Shown: positions 17,335 to 26,605 of the stretch, piece after piece | Layout of the letters: every line of letters begins with the position of its first letter | Position numbering within the stretch: the stretch's first letter is position 1 | Assembly: GCA_944325735.1 (NCBI GenBank) | Contig: CALVBI010000004.1 | Location: 1 to 59,122 of the forward strand | Source: Candidatus Gastranaerophilales bacterium | GTDB lineage: Bacteria; Cyanobacteriota; Vampirovibrionia; Gastranaerophilales; Gastranaerophilaceae | Reading direction: 5' to 3' | DNA: 59,122 nt | Notes under the pieces: model-generated | Seen by the model: the letters and a program-made list of their open reading frames with translations, nothing else | Database searches by the model: none | Told to the model about the DNA's origin: nothing | Position numbers and translations under genes: made by a program

Positions 17335-19634
17335 TTAGAAGAAAAACTTAACCGGTTGAATTTGTTTAACACGACAAACTGAATCAGATTCAGCTGTACA
17401 ATTCGGAGCTTTTGTTACTGAAGGATTGTTGCGGCAATATGGTGTTGCATCGCCTACATAACCAGATAGACAAGCTCCTTCTTTAAAGGGCACACTCTTT
17501 GCTAACCAAGTAATTGCACGTTTGCCACTATTAAAGTGTTCATATTCTACGCTTACTTGCATATGACTTTTACTATCTGCACCGGATCCGCTTGGATTTG
17601 CAATTGCATCATAGCCTGGAATTACTTTTCCAGATAAAGTGATATAAAATGGATAAACATCACTCCATAGTCTTGAATCACCTTTCACGCCATCAATATC
17701 AATATATACGGTGTAACCATATGCATTGGTGTTTGGAACGCCATCATATACTCCGCCCTGTGTATTTCCCTCCAACATTGCAATTGCAGTTGCATCATTG
17801 TGCATATTATATATACGCAAGCCGTTTCGCAAAGTTACATCAGGTTTTTTATCTGAAAAGTCGGTTGTATTTGATGCTATTGCACTGCCTTGGCAAACAT
17901 CGGTATTCCCCATTATATTAGCATTGGCTTCAAATAATTTACAGAAGTTTGCACCCTGACGTGGCAATGTGCGTGGAGAGATGATACATTTACATTGTTC
18001 TTCACTCCATTCATAGGTTTCATCACTACATGTTCTATTTATATTTGGATTTTTTGTTATTTCGCCGGTTTCATTACTACATATTCTGCATGGTGTTAAT
18101 TCTGCTGCACTTGGACAATCTTTAACACATGAGCAACCACTATTCAAGTGTTGACCAGCTGGACATGTTTTTGCGGTACCGGTACAAGTTTTATCATCCC
18201 AAGTAGCTGGGCAAGTTGGTTTATTTGGGCAAGCTGGACATTGTGACCAATTATATTTTTTACTACCATCCCAACAAGTTACATAACTTGGACACTCTGC
18301 GTATGTATCAGCTTTTGATCCATCCCAACATGTTACTTGTATTTTTTTACATGTACAAGATGAAGTATCTAATTCATAGCCACTTGAACATGTCTTTGTA
18401 CAAGGCGGACACTCGGAAGAACTGTGTACAGCACTCCCGTCCCAACAAGTATATTTACTTGGACAATTCCATGAGTAATCTGCAGTTGTTCCATCCCAAC
18501 AGTTTGCATAACATTCACAAGTGGTTGGATTTAAATTTGGGGCATATGAACTTGAACAAGTTTTTTTAGTTCCAGTTAATTTACAATTTACATCATCCCA
18601 ACTTTGACCACAAGGAATTGTTGCTGGTTTATTGGTACAACCGCCAGAACCGCCACTACCACCAGAGCCGCCACTACCACCAGAGCCGCCACTACCACCA
18701 GAAGAAGACGTTTTTTTATAACAAGTTCCAGCAGGCAATCCGTAATCACTATCATATTCCAACCACTCATAGCCATCTTTACATTCAATAACATTTTCAC
18801 ACATATTACCTGCAATTAATTTAGAACTTATAATATTTGCATCAGTAATAGTAGTATTTTTAGGCATAAAGGAATAAAGAATTTCTGTTCCTGTACATGT
18901 ATATCCATATGATTCTGTAAAAGGTCCACAACAAGTCCCTCCTTTACAGCTAGAAGATTTCCTTTGCATAGTATTACAATCGTATACACAAGAAGATTTA
19001 AATGAGGCATAAGTTGTATGCCCATTATAAGTTCCAGGACATTTTTCATATTTTGTATGAATCTCATCAGCAATAGTATCTTGACATACACCAGTTTCGG
19101 GAATGTACCAGAAATTATTAACATCCTTTTCAAAATTAGTTGAACTCAGTAATGCATCTACATATTTTCCACCGGAAGCACAACCATAAACAGTAATTCT
19201 ATTACCTGCTTTTACTTTACCTGAAGGAATTTTAATACTAAAAGGAATATGAGAGCTCAATGTTGAAAAGAAACGATGATCGTTTGGTAATTTTAATAAC
19301 GACTTTATAAAACTATCATGTAAAGATAATTTAGTTTGTAGAAAGAAAACATCATTTGAATTTAACGCCTGTTGTTTATATTCAGGATCTGTAGGATCCC
19401 AATCCGCTAACATCTTTCTTGTTATTTCTCGCAATGTTGAATATGCATTGTAATATGTATAAGATAAAACATTATCTAATTTAGCTTTGGTAATACCAAT
19501 TGTTACTGCTACAATTACGGCAATAATCAGCATTACAATAATTACTTCCGCTAATGTATACCCCCAAAACCCTTGTGAGAGAAGCCTTAAATTACCCCCC
19601 CCCCGACGTTTTCAAATAATTTAAACTTCTTCAT
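17335..19634 (-). CDS. Giant Cys-rich pseudopilin, frame broken at a G10 tract
   Basis: The ATG at 19634 follows AAAGGAGC and encodes MKKFKLFENV, then G10, after which this frame stops at once. One extra G (or two fewer) joins it to 'GNLRLLSQGFWG' and 'YTLAEVIIVMLIIAVIVAV', giving 766 residues. The long globular part has a (GGS)n linker, four 'CWDG' units of the pattern CWDG[ST]...CP, many more Cys-rich segments and a late 'YIDIDGVKGDSRLWSDVY' region matching the family motif. Size and architecture suggest a tip adhesin-like minor pilin (inference). An in-frame start at 19533 inside the hydrophobic helix has no ribosome binding site and would remove the prepilin signal. Confidence 0.85.
18641..18701. 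repeat. 18-bp tandem repeat encoding a Gly-Gly-Ser linker
   Basis: CCGCCACTACCACCAGAG repeats about three times with a partial copy. On the minus strand it encodes GGSGGS units in the middle of the giant pseudopilin. Each copy is a multiple of three, so copy-number change would alter linker length without breaking the frame. Confidence 0.85.
19595..19604 (-). repeat. G10 homopolymer tract in pseudopilin leader
   Basis: Ten C on the plus strand, ten G in coding sense, 31 bases after the start codon at 19634. The frame opens only if the length is 8 or 11. The flanks are TTTGAAAACGTC before and TAATTTAAGGC after. Confidence 0.9.
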
Positions 19635-19703
19635 TTACTGCTCCTTTAATTTAATTCCAAATATTATTATAACATATATTTTTAAACTTTTCAATATAAA
19701 AAA

Positions 19704-19733
19704 GAAAAGACCGATTACACATCGGTCTTTTTT
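19704..19733. terminator. Terminator between two pseudopilin genes
   Basis: AAAAGACCGAT, TACAC, ATCGGTCTTTT: an 11-bp stem with A and T runs on either side. In minus-strand sense it ends the gene at 19758-20432 before the start of the giant pseudopilin. Confidence 0.88.
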
Positions 19734-19757
19734 ATGAAAGATGAAAGGAGCTGAAAC

Positions 19758-20432
19758 TTAGTAATAGGTTATTTTCCAACCATCATTAATAACTCTGGCA
19801 GTACAAGTCAATCCTGATGCTGCCTTGTTACAATTATATGTATTGTCAAAACCACTAGGAACAATTTCACTGTCATTTAATACAAAGGCAAATATATCAC
19901 GCCCCATCTGATTAGGGAATGTATTTCCATTAACATCAACAATAAATACAACTGAATCTTTTTCTACATTGACTCCAAATTCTGAACGAATAATATCTCT
20001 TGGATAAACATTTACAATAACGTTCATACCGTCAACCAATGTAAACATGTATTGATATAGTTGTGCTCTTTTTAAATAAACTTTACCGCTTAAAAATTTG
20101 GTAGGATATTGCCAACATCCATTTGCATTTGAACAATCTCTTACAACTTTAAAATATGGCTTGTAATACGAAAAGGCTAATGCTGATGAATCCTGAGAAT
20201 ACTCATCTAATCCCCAATAATTTGGAGAAGATCTATCCAAAATTACAAACATTGTAACTTGACTGATTGAAGTGTAAATCTTTTTCAAAGCAGTCATATT
20301 TTTAGCATCACTTATTTTAGTCGACAAACCAAATATTGTTAAAGAAGCAATTACACCAATTATTGCAAGGGTAAACAAAACTTCAGACATTGTTAACCCG
20401 GAACGTCTTTTAAATATACTTCCATAACTCAT
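19758..20432 (-). CDS. Type IV pseudopilin-like protein
   Basis: 224 residues. The leader ends RRSG, then 'LTMSEVLFTLAIIGVIASLT': a prepilin signal with Leu rather than Phe at +1 and Glu at +5. The globular part contains 'CSNANGCWQYPTKFLSGKVY', 'LVDGMNVIVNVYP' and 'IVDVNGNTFPNQMGRDIFAF', and ends 'INDGWKITYY'. It is a paralogue of the next gene (20555), sharing 'YYKPYF', 'YPTKYLSG' and 'PNQ(M/I)GRDIFAF'. Its ribosome binding site is GGAGGCGG. The two probably form a unit. A minor pilin or pseudopilin role is inferred. Confidence 0.9.
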   Translation of the reverse strand: MSYGSIFKRRSGLTMSEVLFTLAIIGVIASLTIFGLSTKISDAKNMTALKKIYTSISQVTMFVILDRSSPNYWGLDEYSQDSSALAFSYYKPYFKVVRDCSNANGCWQYPTKFLSGKVYLKRAQLYQYMFTLVDGMNVIVNVYPRDIIRSEFGVNVEKDSVVFIVDVNGNTFPNQMGRDIFAFVLNDSEIVPSGFDNTYNCNKAASGLTCTARVINDGWKITYY

Positions 20433-20554
20433 AGCTTTTACCGCCTCCTATCTTTTTGATAAAAGACTTATCATTTTAACAATACATATATTATATATAT
20501 ACCCACTGTTACAAAAATAATAACATCTTTTATAATTTTTTTTAATTTTTCTAA

Positions 20555-21241
20555 CTACTCTAAATAATTAATCTTCCAACCATCTTTTATAATTTTTGCA
20601 GTACACATCCAACCATTACCACCTTTATGGCAATCTCCATCACCAGAAGTTCCAATACCTGCAGGCTGTATCCCTTTATGAGTAACAATAAACGCAAAAA
20701 TATCCCTACCAATTTGATTTGGTAATTTATCCGCATTAATATCAACCCAGAAAACTAAACAATCATAATCTACACTTGTACCCATACCAAAATTGGACTG
20801 AATTTGATTTGCTGGATAAATATCCATTAACACATTAATACCATCAGGTAAAGTAAATGCGAATTGACACCAACTTGTATTATGAGCAGACCAATATACA
20901 CTTCCACTTAAATATTTTGTTGGATAAGCCCAACAACCTGCACTGTTTTGGCATTCTCGCATCATATTGAAATACGGTTTGTAATAATTATAAATTGTTG
21001 TTACAACTTCATCATTATTATCAACCATTCCCCAATATTCAGTACCTTCATGTTCTGAAACTGCCAAATTAGTAGCTTGTTGTAAAACTGAATATGCTTT
21101 TTTTAATGCAGCCATATTACGCTGATCTGAGAGTCTTTGATTTAAAGAGGGCAACGTCATTGACGCAACAACCCCAATAATACCGATAGTAATTAATACC
21201 TCGGCAAGAGTAAAGCCTCTATGAATAATCTCACCTTTCAT
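20555..21241 (-). CDS. Type IV pseudopilin-like protein
   Basis: 228 residues from the ATG at 21241 (MKGEIIHRG), then 'FTLAEVLITIGIIGVVASMT'. A longer reading from a TTG at 21271 would add ten residues but contains a TATAAT (21259-21254) with TTGCAT 16 bases before it, more likely the promoter. With that promoter the leader RNA is only a few bases. Shared features with 19758 are 'YYKPYF', 'SAGCWAYPTKYLSG', 'LPDGINVLMDIYP', 'WVDINADKLPNQIGRDIFAF' and 'IKDGWKINYLE'. It is divergent from bioF. Confidence 0.9.
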   Translation of the reverse strand: MKGEIIHRGFTLAEVLITIGIIGVVASMTLPSLNQRLSDQRNMAALKKAYSVLQQATNLAVSEHEGTEYWGMVDNNDEVVTTIYNYYKPYFNMMRECQNSAGCWAYPTKYLSGSVYWSAHNTSWCQFAFTLPDGINVLMDIYPANQIQSNFGMGTSVDYDCLVFWVDINADKLPNQIGRDIFAFIVTHKGIQPAGIGTSGDGDCHKGGNGWMCTAKIIKDGWKINYLE

Positions 21242-21253
21242 ATGCACATTTTT

Positions 21254-21281
21254 ATTATACATTTTTTTCAAGATAATGCAA
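21254..21281 (-). promoter_or_regulatory. Promoter-like element for pseudopilin 20555
   Basis: On the minus strand TTGCAT (21281-21276), a 16-base spacer, TATAAT (21259-21254). It overlaps the alternative upstream start, which is the reason for choosing the ATG at 21241. Confidence 0.5.
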
Positions 21282-21321
21282 TATAGACTTTTTTAAATTT
21301 TTATCATAAATTTAAAGAGTT

Positions 21322-22449
21322 ATGTTAGAAAACTATAATTCACTATTGGAAAATTTAAAAAATAATTCTCACTTTCGGGATATAAAGGATTTTGAAGGGA
21401 AAGATGAAAAATACATCTATTTTAAAGACAAAAAACTTTTAAACTTATCATCTAATAACTACCTGAATTTTGCAGACAACAAAAAAATAACAGAAGAATT
21501 TTTAGAATTTGCAGGTTCACAATATTCTTTTGGAAGTGCATCAGCGAGATTACTCACTGGAACTTTGCCTGTATATAAAGAATTAGAAAATTTGATTTCG
21601 ACATTATTCAAAAAAGAACAAACCCTTTTATTTAATAGCGGATACCACGCAAATGTTGGAATTAACAGCTCAATTGCGGGCAAAAAAGATGCGATTTTTT
21701 CAGACAAACTCAATCATGCCAGCATAATTGACGGGATGCGTCTGTCAGAAGGAAAATTTTTCCGATACCCGCATAACAATATGGAAGCTCTTGAGAAATT
21801 ATTAACCAGAGAAAGAAAAAATTATGAAAATGCGATTATTGTATCTGAAAGCGTATTTTCAATGGATGGTGATATTGCAGATATAGTAAAGCTAGTAGAA
21901 TTAAAAGAAAAATACAATTGTATATTAATCTTAGATGAAGCTCACGCATTCGGAGTATTTGGGGAAATTGGACTTGGAGTTACTGAGATTCTAGGTATAA
22001 CTGACAAAGTAGATTTAATTATCGGAACATTTGGAAAAGCTATAGGCTCAATGGGAGCTTTTGCAACTGGGAGTCGAACTTTAATTGAATATTTAACAAA
22101 TAAAGCAAGATCATTTATCTTTTCTACAGCACTGCCTCCAATAAATATTGCTTTTTCTAAATGGATTATTGAAAATAAACTTCCAAATACTTATGAAAAG
22201 CGAATGAATATGCTTGAATTAGGCAAAAAAGCAGGAAGCAAAAGTCATATTATTCCTGTAATAATAGGTGGAAACAAAGAAACAGTAGATACTTGTGAAA
22301 TTTTATACCAAAACGGATATTTCACTCTACCTATAAGACCTCCTACCGTACCTGAAGGTACTTCAAGATTAAGACTTTCACTAACAACAGATATTAACGA
22401 AAAGGAATTATTCGATGCAATCTCACTGGCTAAACAAGCAAAACAATAA
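21322..22449 (+). CDS. bioF: 8-amino-7-oxononanoate synthase
   Basis: 375 residues of the PLP-dependent alpha-oxoamine synthase family. It condenses pimeloyl-ACP/CoA with alanine in biotin synthesis. 'SSNNYLNFADNKKI' opens the fold, 'GSASARLLTGTLPVYKELE' and 'LFNSGYHANVG' follow, 'LDEAHAFGVFG' holds the PLP-ring Asp, and 'GTFGKAIGSMGAF' carries the Schiff-base Lys. The family also includes KBL and others. The overlap with bioG and bioC fixes the role as BioF. It is slightly short at the N-terminus, as in many bacteria. Confidence 0.92.
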   Translation: MLENYNSLLENLKNNSHFRDIKDFEGKDEKYIYFKDKKLLNLSSNNYLNFADNKKITEEFLEFAGSQYSFGSASARLLTGTLPVYKELENLISTLFKKEQTLLFNSGYHANVGINSSIAGKKDAIFSDKLNHASIIDGMRLSEGKFFRYPHNNMEALEKLLTRERKNYENAIIVSESVFSMDGDIADIVKLVELKEKYNCILILDEAHAFGVFGEIGLGVTEILGITDKVDLIIGTFGKAIGSMGAFATGSRTLIEYLTNKARSFIFSTALPPINIAFSKWIIENKLPNTYEKRMNMLELGKKAGSKSHIIPVIIGGNKETVDTCEILYQNGYFTLPIRPPTVPEGTSRLRLSLTTDINEKELFDAISLAKQAKQ

Positions 22450-23065
22450 CAAAATTATAATATTTTTTACAGGCTGGAGTTTTGATTATATGCCTTTTGA
22501 ATTTCTTAACTGCGAGGATTTTGATGTTTTAATAATTTATGATTACAACGATTTAGAACTTCCTCAAATTCCAGAATATAAGGAATACTTCTTAATAAGT
22601 TGGTCAATGGGCGTATACACATCATACCTTTTGAAAGATAAACTTCCAAAATTCACAAAAAAAATTGCAATCAACGGGACACCTTTCCCTGTTAATGATG
22701 AATATGGAATTCCATTAAAACCTTTTATCCTAACACTAAGACACGCAAAAACAGGTTTAGAAGGGAAATTCTATCAAAATATCTTTAATTCGGAAGAAGA
22801 ATATGCTCGATATAATAAAACACAGGTTGAAAGAACTATCGAAAACAGAGTATCAGAACTAAATAATCTATACTCTAAAATCAAATCAACAGAAATTTCA
22901 TACCAAAATTATTTTGACACTGCAATTATAAGCAACAATGATAAAATCATACCAACAAAAAATCAAATGAATTTTTGGAAAGGGAAAGCTGATATTAAAA
23001 CTGTTGAAAGCGGTCATTTTCTTTACTATAATTTTACCAGCTGGAATGAAATACTATGCAAATAA
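22415..23065 (+). CDS. bioG: Pimeloyl-ACP methyl ester esterase BioG
   Basis: 216 residues of the DUF452/BioG alpha/beta-hydrolase family. It removes the methyl group from pimeloyl-ACP methyl ester to end the BioC/FabI-driven chain. The nucleophile elbow is 'SWSMG' (Ser64); a late Asp in 'IISNNDKII' and His in 'ESGHFLYYNF' complete the triad. 'FFTGWSFDYMPF' near the N-terminus is typical of the family. It overlaps bioF by 35 bases and bioC by 10 bases, strong evidence of one operon. Confidence 0.87.
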   Translation: MQSHWLNKQNNNKIIIFFTGWSFDYMPFEFLNCEDFDVLIIYDYNDLELPQIPEYKEYFLISWSMGVYTSYLLKDKLPKFTKKIAINGTPFPVNDEYGIPLKPFILTLRHAKTGLEGKFYQNIFNSEEEYARYNKTQVERTIENRVSELNNLYSKIKSTEISYQNYFDTAIISNNDKIIPTKNQMNFWKGKADIKTVESGHFLYYNFTSWNEILCK

Positions 23066-23793
23066 ATCCGAAATTAATTAAAACACAATTTGAAAAAAGT
23101 CTAGATACATACAATCAAAATGCATTAGTCCAAAAAATAATGGCCGAAAAATTGATTGAAGAACTAACTAAAATAAAAAAAGATTTTACAAATATCTTGG
23201 AACTTGGCAGCGGTGCTGGGCTTTTAACAAAAGAATTAGTAAAAAAAATAAACTTTCAAACATATTCAGCAAATGATTTAGTTGAAAAATCCAAAAATTT
23301 TGTTAATGATATCATTCCAAATATGACTTTTTATTGTGGTAATGCACAAAAAATTAAACCATCGAAAAAAATGGATTTAATAATTTCAAATGCAATGTTC
23401 CAATGGTTTAATGACTTAGATAAAATAAGTTTGAATTACAAAAATATTCTAAATCCGGATGGGATATTAGCTTTTTCAACTTTTTCAAAAGAAAATTTTA
23501 AAGAAATTAGAAATTTAACAGGTCTATCTCTTGAATATAAATCACTAAATGAAATAACCAAAATATTTGAAAAAAACTATAAAATATTACATTCTGAAGA
23601 ATTTACATATAAAATGAATTTTTTAAACCCACTAGAATTACTTGCACATATGAAAAACACAGGAGTAAATTCCCTCACTGCAAAGCATTGGACATTTAAA
23701 GAAGTTAAAGAATTCTGCGATAACTACAAAAATACTTACCCTGAAATTACACTTACATACTCTCCTATAATATTTATTTGTCAAAAAAATTAA
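23056..23793 (+). CDS. bioC: Malonyl-ACP O-methyltransferase BioC
   Basis: 245 residues, an SAM-dependent methyltransferase that primes pimelate synthesis by methylating malonyl-ACP. The N-terminal 'IKTQFEKSLDTYNQNALVQK' matches the BioC start. 'NILELGSGAGLLTKEL' is SAM motif I, and 'MDLIISNAMFQWFNDLDK' is motif IV with the BioC-type FQW. 'MKNTGVNSL' is also a BioC feature. It overlaps bioG. Later biotin genes (bioA, bioD, bioB) are not in the window. Confidence 0.9.
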   Translation: MQINPKLIKTQFEKSLDTYNQNALVQKIMAEKLIEELTKIKKDFTNILELGSGAGLLTKELVKKINFQTYSANDLVEKSKNFVNDIIPNMTFYCGNAQKIKPSKKMDLIISNAMFQWFNDLDKISLNYKNILNPDGILAFSTFSKENFKEIRNLTGLSLEYKSLNEITKIFEKNYKILHSEEFTYKMNFLNPLELLAHMKNTGVNSLTAKHWTFKEVKEFCDNYKNTYPEITLTYSPIIFICQKN

Positions 23794-23928
23794 GTAAAAT
23801 AACAAGTTTCTTATTTATACAAAAATAAATACAACCAATTGTGTATTCTACTTTGTAAAGAAAAAACATATAATATTTACATAAATCCATGTTTATTATT
23901 ACATGTGGATAAAAAGGATAGGTAACAA

Positions 23929-24573
23929 TTGTTAAATAATTTTGAAAGTTTTGATAATTCTGAAACATCAGCAAGAAAATCAGCTCTAATCCAAGAAAGA
24001 ATAGGGCTTGTATCTACTCATATGTATAAACAGTTTTTGGATTATCAACATGCAAATGTAAATACCAACGAAATATTTACAAGAATGATAGATAACTTAC
24101 AAATCGTAGTTGATACCCTAAAAGAAGCTTTTTCTTCAAGAAACGTGACAACTCAAAATATCTACGTAGACACTGATCCCCAAAAATCAGTAGTAATTGT
24201 AAATATTCTTTGGCACAAAATGAGTTTTACAACAAGATGTAACTATCAGCCGCAAGCTCTTTATAGAGAAGACGGACAACACTTATTCTCAAGCAGAATT
24301 ATGGCAGTAAAAGGCAATTATTACGAAATAATGAAAGGTGTTACAGACCACGATGAAGAAATGGGTAAACTTCTTGATTATGAAGTAGCATCCCTTTTCA
24401 TACCGCCTGAATCTACTCAAAATTCTATTATGAAAATCAGACACCTGCCAAATAGAGAATTTTATTTAAATCAAGTAGATGCTCCAAGAGAATTCGTCCT
24501 AAAAGTAATAGAGACAATCTGCGGTGGAGGCTTCTACCATGAAGAAGGAGCAAGAAAAAGTTTCAATATATAA
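23929..24573 (+). CDS. Conserved-looking protein of unknown function
   Basis: 214 residues from a TTG start preceded by AAAGGATAGG at good spacing. The sequence is soluble, mixed alpha/beta, without signal or membrane segment. Features are an early helical region ('ERIGLVSTHMYKQFLDYQHAN'), a strand-rich middle ('SVVIVNILWHKMSFTTRCNYQP') and a late 'REFVLKVIETICGGGFYHEEG'. I do not recognise the family. It ends 19 bases before the pseudopilin at 24593, so they may be co-transcribed. Confidence 0.7.
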   Translation: MLNNFESFDNSETSARKSALIQERIGLVSTHMYKQFLDYQHANVNTNEIFTRMIDNLQIVVDTLKEAFSSRNVTTQNIYVDTDPQKSVVIVNILWHKMSFTTRCNYQPQALYREDGQHLFSSRIMAVKGNYYEIMKGVTDHDEEMGKLLDYEVASLFIPPESTQNSIMKIRHLPNREFYLNQVDAPREFVLKVIETICGGGFYHEEGARKSFNI

Positions 24574-24592
24574 AAGAAGAAGGAGAACACCA

Positions 24593-25443
24593 ATGATTAA
24601 TGACAAGAAGCTAAAAATTGCCCCCCCCCCGAAAAGACTTTATTAAGAAATTTTACAAATATTACTCTATACTTTTTTACTAAAATAATAAACAATATTA
24701 AGACAAAACATTATTACACAAAATATGGTTTTACATTAGCAGAAACACTTATTACTATAGGAATTATCGGAATCGTTGCTTCTATGACTCTACCATCTCT
24801 AATTCAAGATCATAGAGAAAAAGAAACTGTTGCTAAATTAAAGAAAATTAATTCTATATTAAGTCAAGCACTTGCAAGTGCTATCAATGATACTGGAACA
24901 ACAGTCGATCAATGGAATTTAGAGGGTGCAGATTCGAAAAACGGTTCTCAAGTCCTAGTTGATGACTATTTTAAACCTTATTTTAAAATAGCAGATGATT
25001 GTTCTCAATTAAAAAACTGCATAGGAAACAAAAAATATAAATATTTAGATGGCAGAGAACACATAGCATATGATGGTCAAAACAGTTATAAACATTTAAT
25101 TTTAGCCGATGGAACATTAGTAATATTTCATGTAAGCAGTGGATTTAAAAACTGTTCAACAGATGCTCTTAACTATTATTCCAATTGTGCTGAAATATAT
25201 GTTGATACAAATGGTTACTACAAAGGACCTAACCAATTTGGAAAAGATTCTTTTGTTTTTGCAATGAAAAAAGACAGAATAATTCCATATGGAACAAAAA
25301 AAGAAGCTCCCAAATTTTCTCAAGGATGTAATAAAATATCATCATATGGTATTGCCTGTACAGCTTGGGTAATCCAAAATGAAAACATGGATTATTTACA
25401 CTGCGATGATTTAGAATGGGGCAAAAAAATAAGATGTAAATAA
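24593..25443 (+). CDS. Type IV pseudopilin-like protein, frame broken at a C10 tract
   Basis: The ATG at 24593 follows AGAAGGAG and reads MINDKKLKIA into C10, then KRLY and a stop. With 11 (or 8) C the frame runs on through a 30-residue basic leader to YG and 'FTLAETLITIGIIGIVASMT', giving 283 residues. The globular domain holds 'LADGTLVIFHV', the family motif 'YVDTNGYYKGPNQFGKDSFVF' and paired cysteines. An internal ATG at 24784 lies inside the hydrophobic helix and would discard the prepilin signal, so it is an unlikely start. The tract here is poly-C in coding sense, unlike the other three. Confidence 0.85.
24621..24630 (+). repeat. C10 homopolymer tract in pseudopilin leader
   Basis: Ten C, 28 bases after the start codon at 24593, flanked by AAAATTG and GAAAAG. 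Read on the other strand it is TC-G10-CAATTT, matching the flanks at 35689, so this is the same element in reverse orientation. Lengths of 8 or 11 would open the frame. Confidence 0.9.
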
Positions 25444-25598
25444 AACTTTTGTGATAAAAGAGGAAAAATTATAACATAAAATGCAGCTGTTATCAAAAGA
25501 AAAACAAAATTCTTTTTTTAATAACTCACTTCTTCTGATATTCTATTGAAAGTTTTGGTTAAAGTAAATTTAAATCTTCCTGCTCGAGACATTACTAT

Positions 25599-25853
25599 CT
25601 ATTCCTCAATAGATATTTTAGAAGATACTTCAGCAACAATTCTTTGAATATCAGCTCCGCCTATTGCAACCTCTAAAATTAACGGGCTATGTATTAATAC
25701 AGTTTCTGAATAATCCATAGTTTCTACATCTATGACATTAAATTCAATAAAATCTTCACCGGCATATATCAATTTACCATATTCACTACCTGTAGCCCAT
25801 TTAATAAACATGTATTGATTTTCATATTCTTTAAGTTTCTCTACCAGTCTCAT
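25599..25853 (-). CDS. Small protein of unknown function
   Basis: 84 residues, strand-rich: 'QYMFIKWATGSEYGKLIYAGEDFIEF' then 'SETVLIHSPLILEVAIGGADI'. The short beta pattern could be an SH3/Sm-like barrel, but I see no defining motif and give it no function. The ATG follows GGGGATGTAGG on the minus strand. It is isolated between a pseudopilin and aroQ. The composition and ribosome binding site support a real gene. Confidence 0.65.
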   Translation of the reverse strand: MRLVEKLKEYENQYMFIKWATGSEYGKLIYAGEDFIEFNVIDVETMDYSETVLIHSPLILEVAIGGADIQRIVAEVSSKISIEE

Positions 25854-25993
25854 CCTACATCCCCGTAAATGTCTTACATTATATATTGTAGTGATTTATT
25901 TTCATAAGTCAAGGTAAAAAACATAAAAAAAAGTCACACACTTGCTTGTGCGACTTGAACAATAATCTTGGGAGGAGATTTGGGGATAGTTGT

Positions 25994-26024
25994 ACATGCA
26001 TGATAATTCAAGCATGCTTTTTTA
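25994..26024 (+). terminator. Terminator-like hairpin upstream of aroQ
   Basis: GCATG, ATAATTCAAG, CATGC followed by six T. A second imperfect hairpin (AAGTCACACA/TGTGCGACTT) lies at 25931-25956. No gene is visible on the plus strand just upstream, so these may end an unseen small transcript. The 25854-26103 gap holds no supported gene. Confidence 0.45.
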
Positions 26025-26055
26025 GTTATACATGAAAGCAAAAAATTAATAAAAA

Positions 26056-26084
26056 TTTACAATTGCTTGATTTTATAATATAAT
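26056..26084 (+). promoter_or_regulatory. Sigma70-type promoter of aroQ
   Basis: TTTACA (26056-26061), a 17-base spacer, TATAAT (26079-26084). It is followed by AGAGG eight bases before the aroQ ATG, leaving a leader of about 13 bases. Confidence 0.65.
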
Positions 26085-26103
26085 AATTGTATAGAGGTAA
26101 ATC

Positions 26104-26550
26104 ATGAAAATTCTAATCATAAACGGCGTTAATATGAATATGCTTGGGTTACGGGAAACTGAAAAGTACGGAACCATGACATTAAAGGACTTAGAAAAAG
26201 AGTTATATGCTTTTTCTTTTGAAATTGGAATTGATATAGAAACGTTCCAAAGTAACTTTGAAGGCGAAATTGTTGAAAAAATTCATCAAACAAAAGACAA
26301 TTTTGATGGAATTGTAATTAATGCCGGAGCATACACTCATACAAGCGTTGCAATTAGAGATGCCATATCAGCAGTTAATCTTCCAACAGTTGAAGTACAT
26401 ATGACAAATATCTATAAACGAGAAGAATTTAGACACCATTCATATATTGCTCCTGTATGCATAGGGCAAATATCAGGATTTGGAATAAACAGTTATAAAT
26501 TGGGGCTAAAAGCGGTTGTCGATTATTTAAATACTAATGACAACAAATAA
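26104..26550 (+). CDS. aroQ: 3-dehydroquinate dehydratase, type II
   Basis: 148 residues, the normal size of the dodecameric type II enzyme of the shikimate pathway, which converts 3-dehydroquinate to 3-dehydroshikimate. 'INGVNMNMLGLRETEKYG' carries the lid Arg and catalytic Tyr. 'IVINAGAYTHTSVAIRDAI' and 'VEVHMTNIYKREEFRHHS' supply the substrate site and catalytic His. The usual NGPN is NGVN here, and the common 'HLSN' is HMTN. It is a single-gene unit with its own promoter. A perfect hairpin follows. Confidence 0.95.
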   Translation: MKILIINGVNMNMLGLRETEKYGTMTLKDLEKELYAFSFEIGIDIETFQSNFEGEIVEKIHQTKDNFDGIVINAGAYTHTSVAIRDAISAVNLPTVEVHMTNIYKREEFRHHSYIAPVCIGQISGFGINSYKLGLKAVVDYLNTNDNK

Positions 26551-26570
26551 AAATTTCTCATGTTTTTCAT

Positions 26571-26594
26571 CGTCATTGCATTATTGCAATGACG
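26571..26594. terminator. Perfect 10-bp hairpin between aroQ and convergent gene
   Basis: CGTCATTGCA, TTAT, TGCAATGACG. The stem sequence CATTGC/GCAATG is the same as the arm of the dispersed repeats, so this may be a minimal repeat copy acting as a terminator. There is no long T run. Confidence 0.55.
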
Positions 26595-26605
26595 AGTAAT
26601 AGACG

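Noticed and set aside
18604..18819. Open frames on both strands over the GGS linker
   Set aside because: They are shadows produced by the 18-bp repeat within the large pseudopilin.
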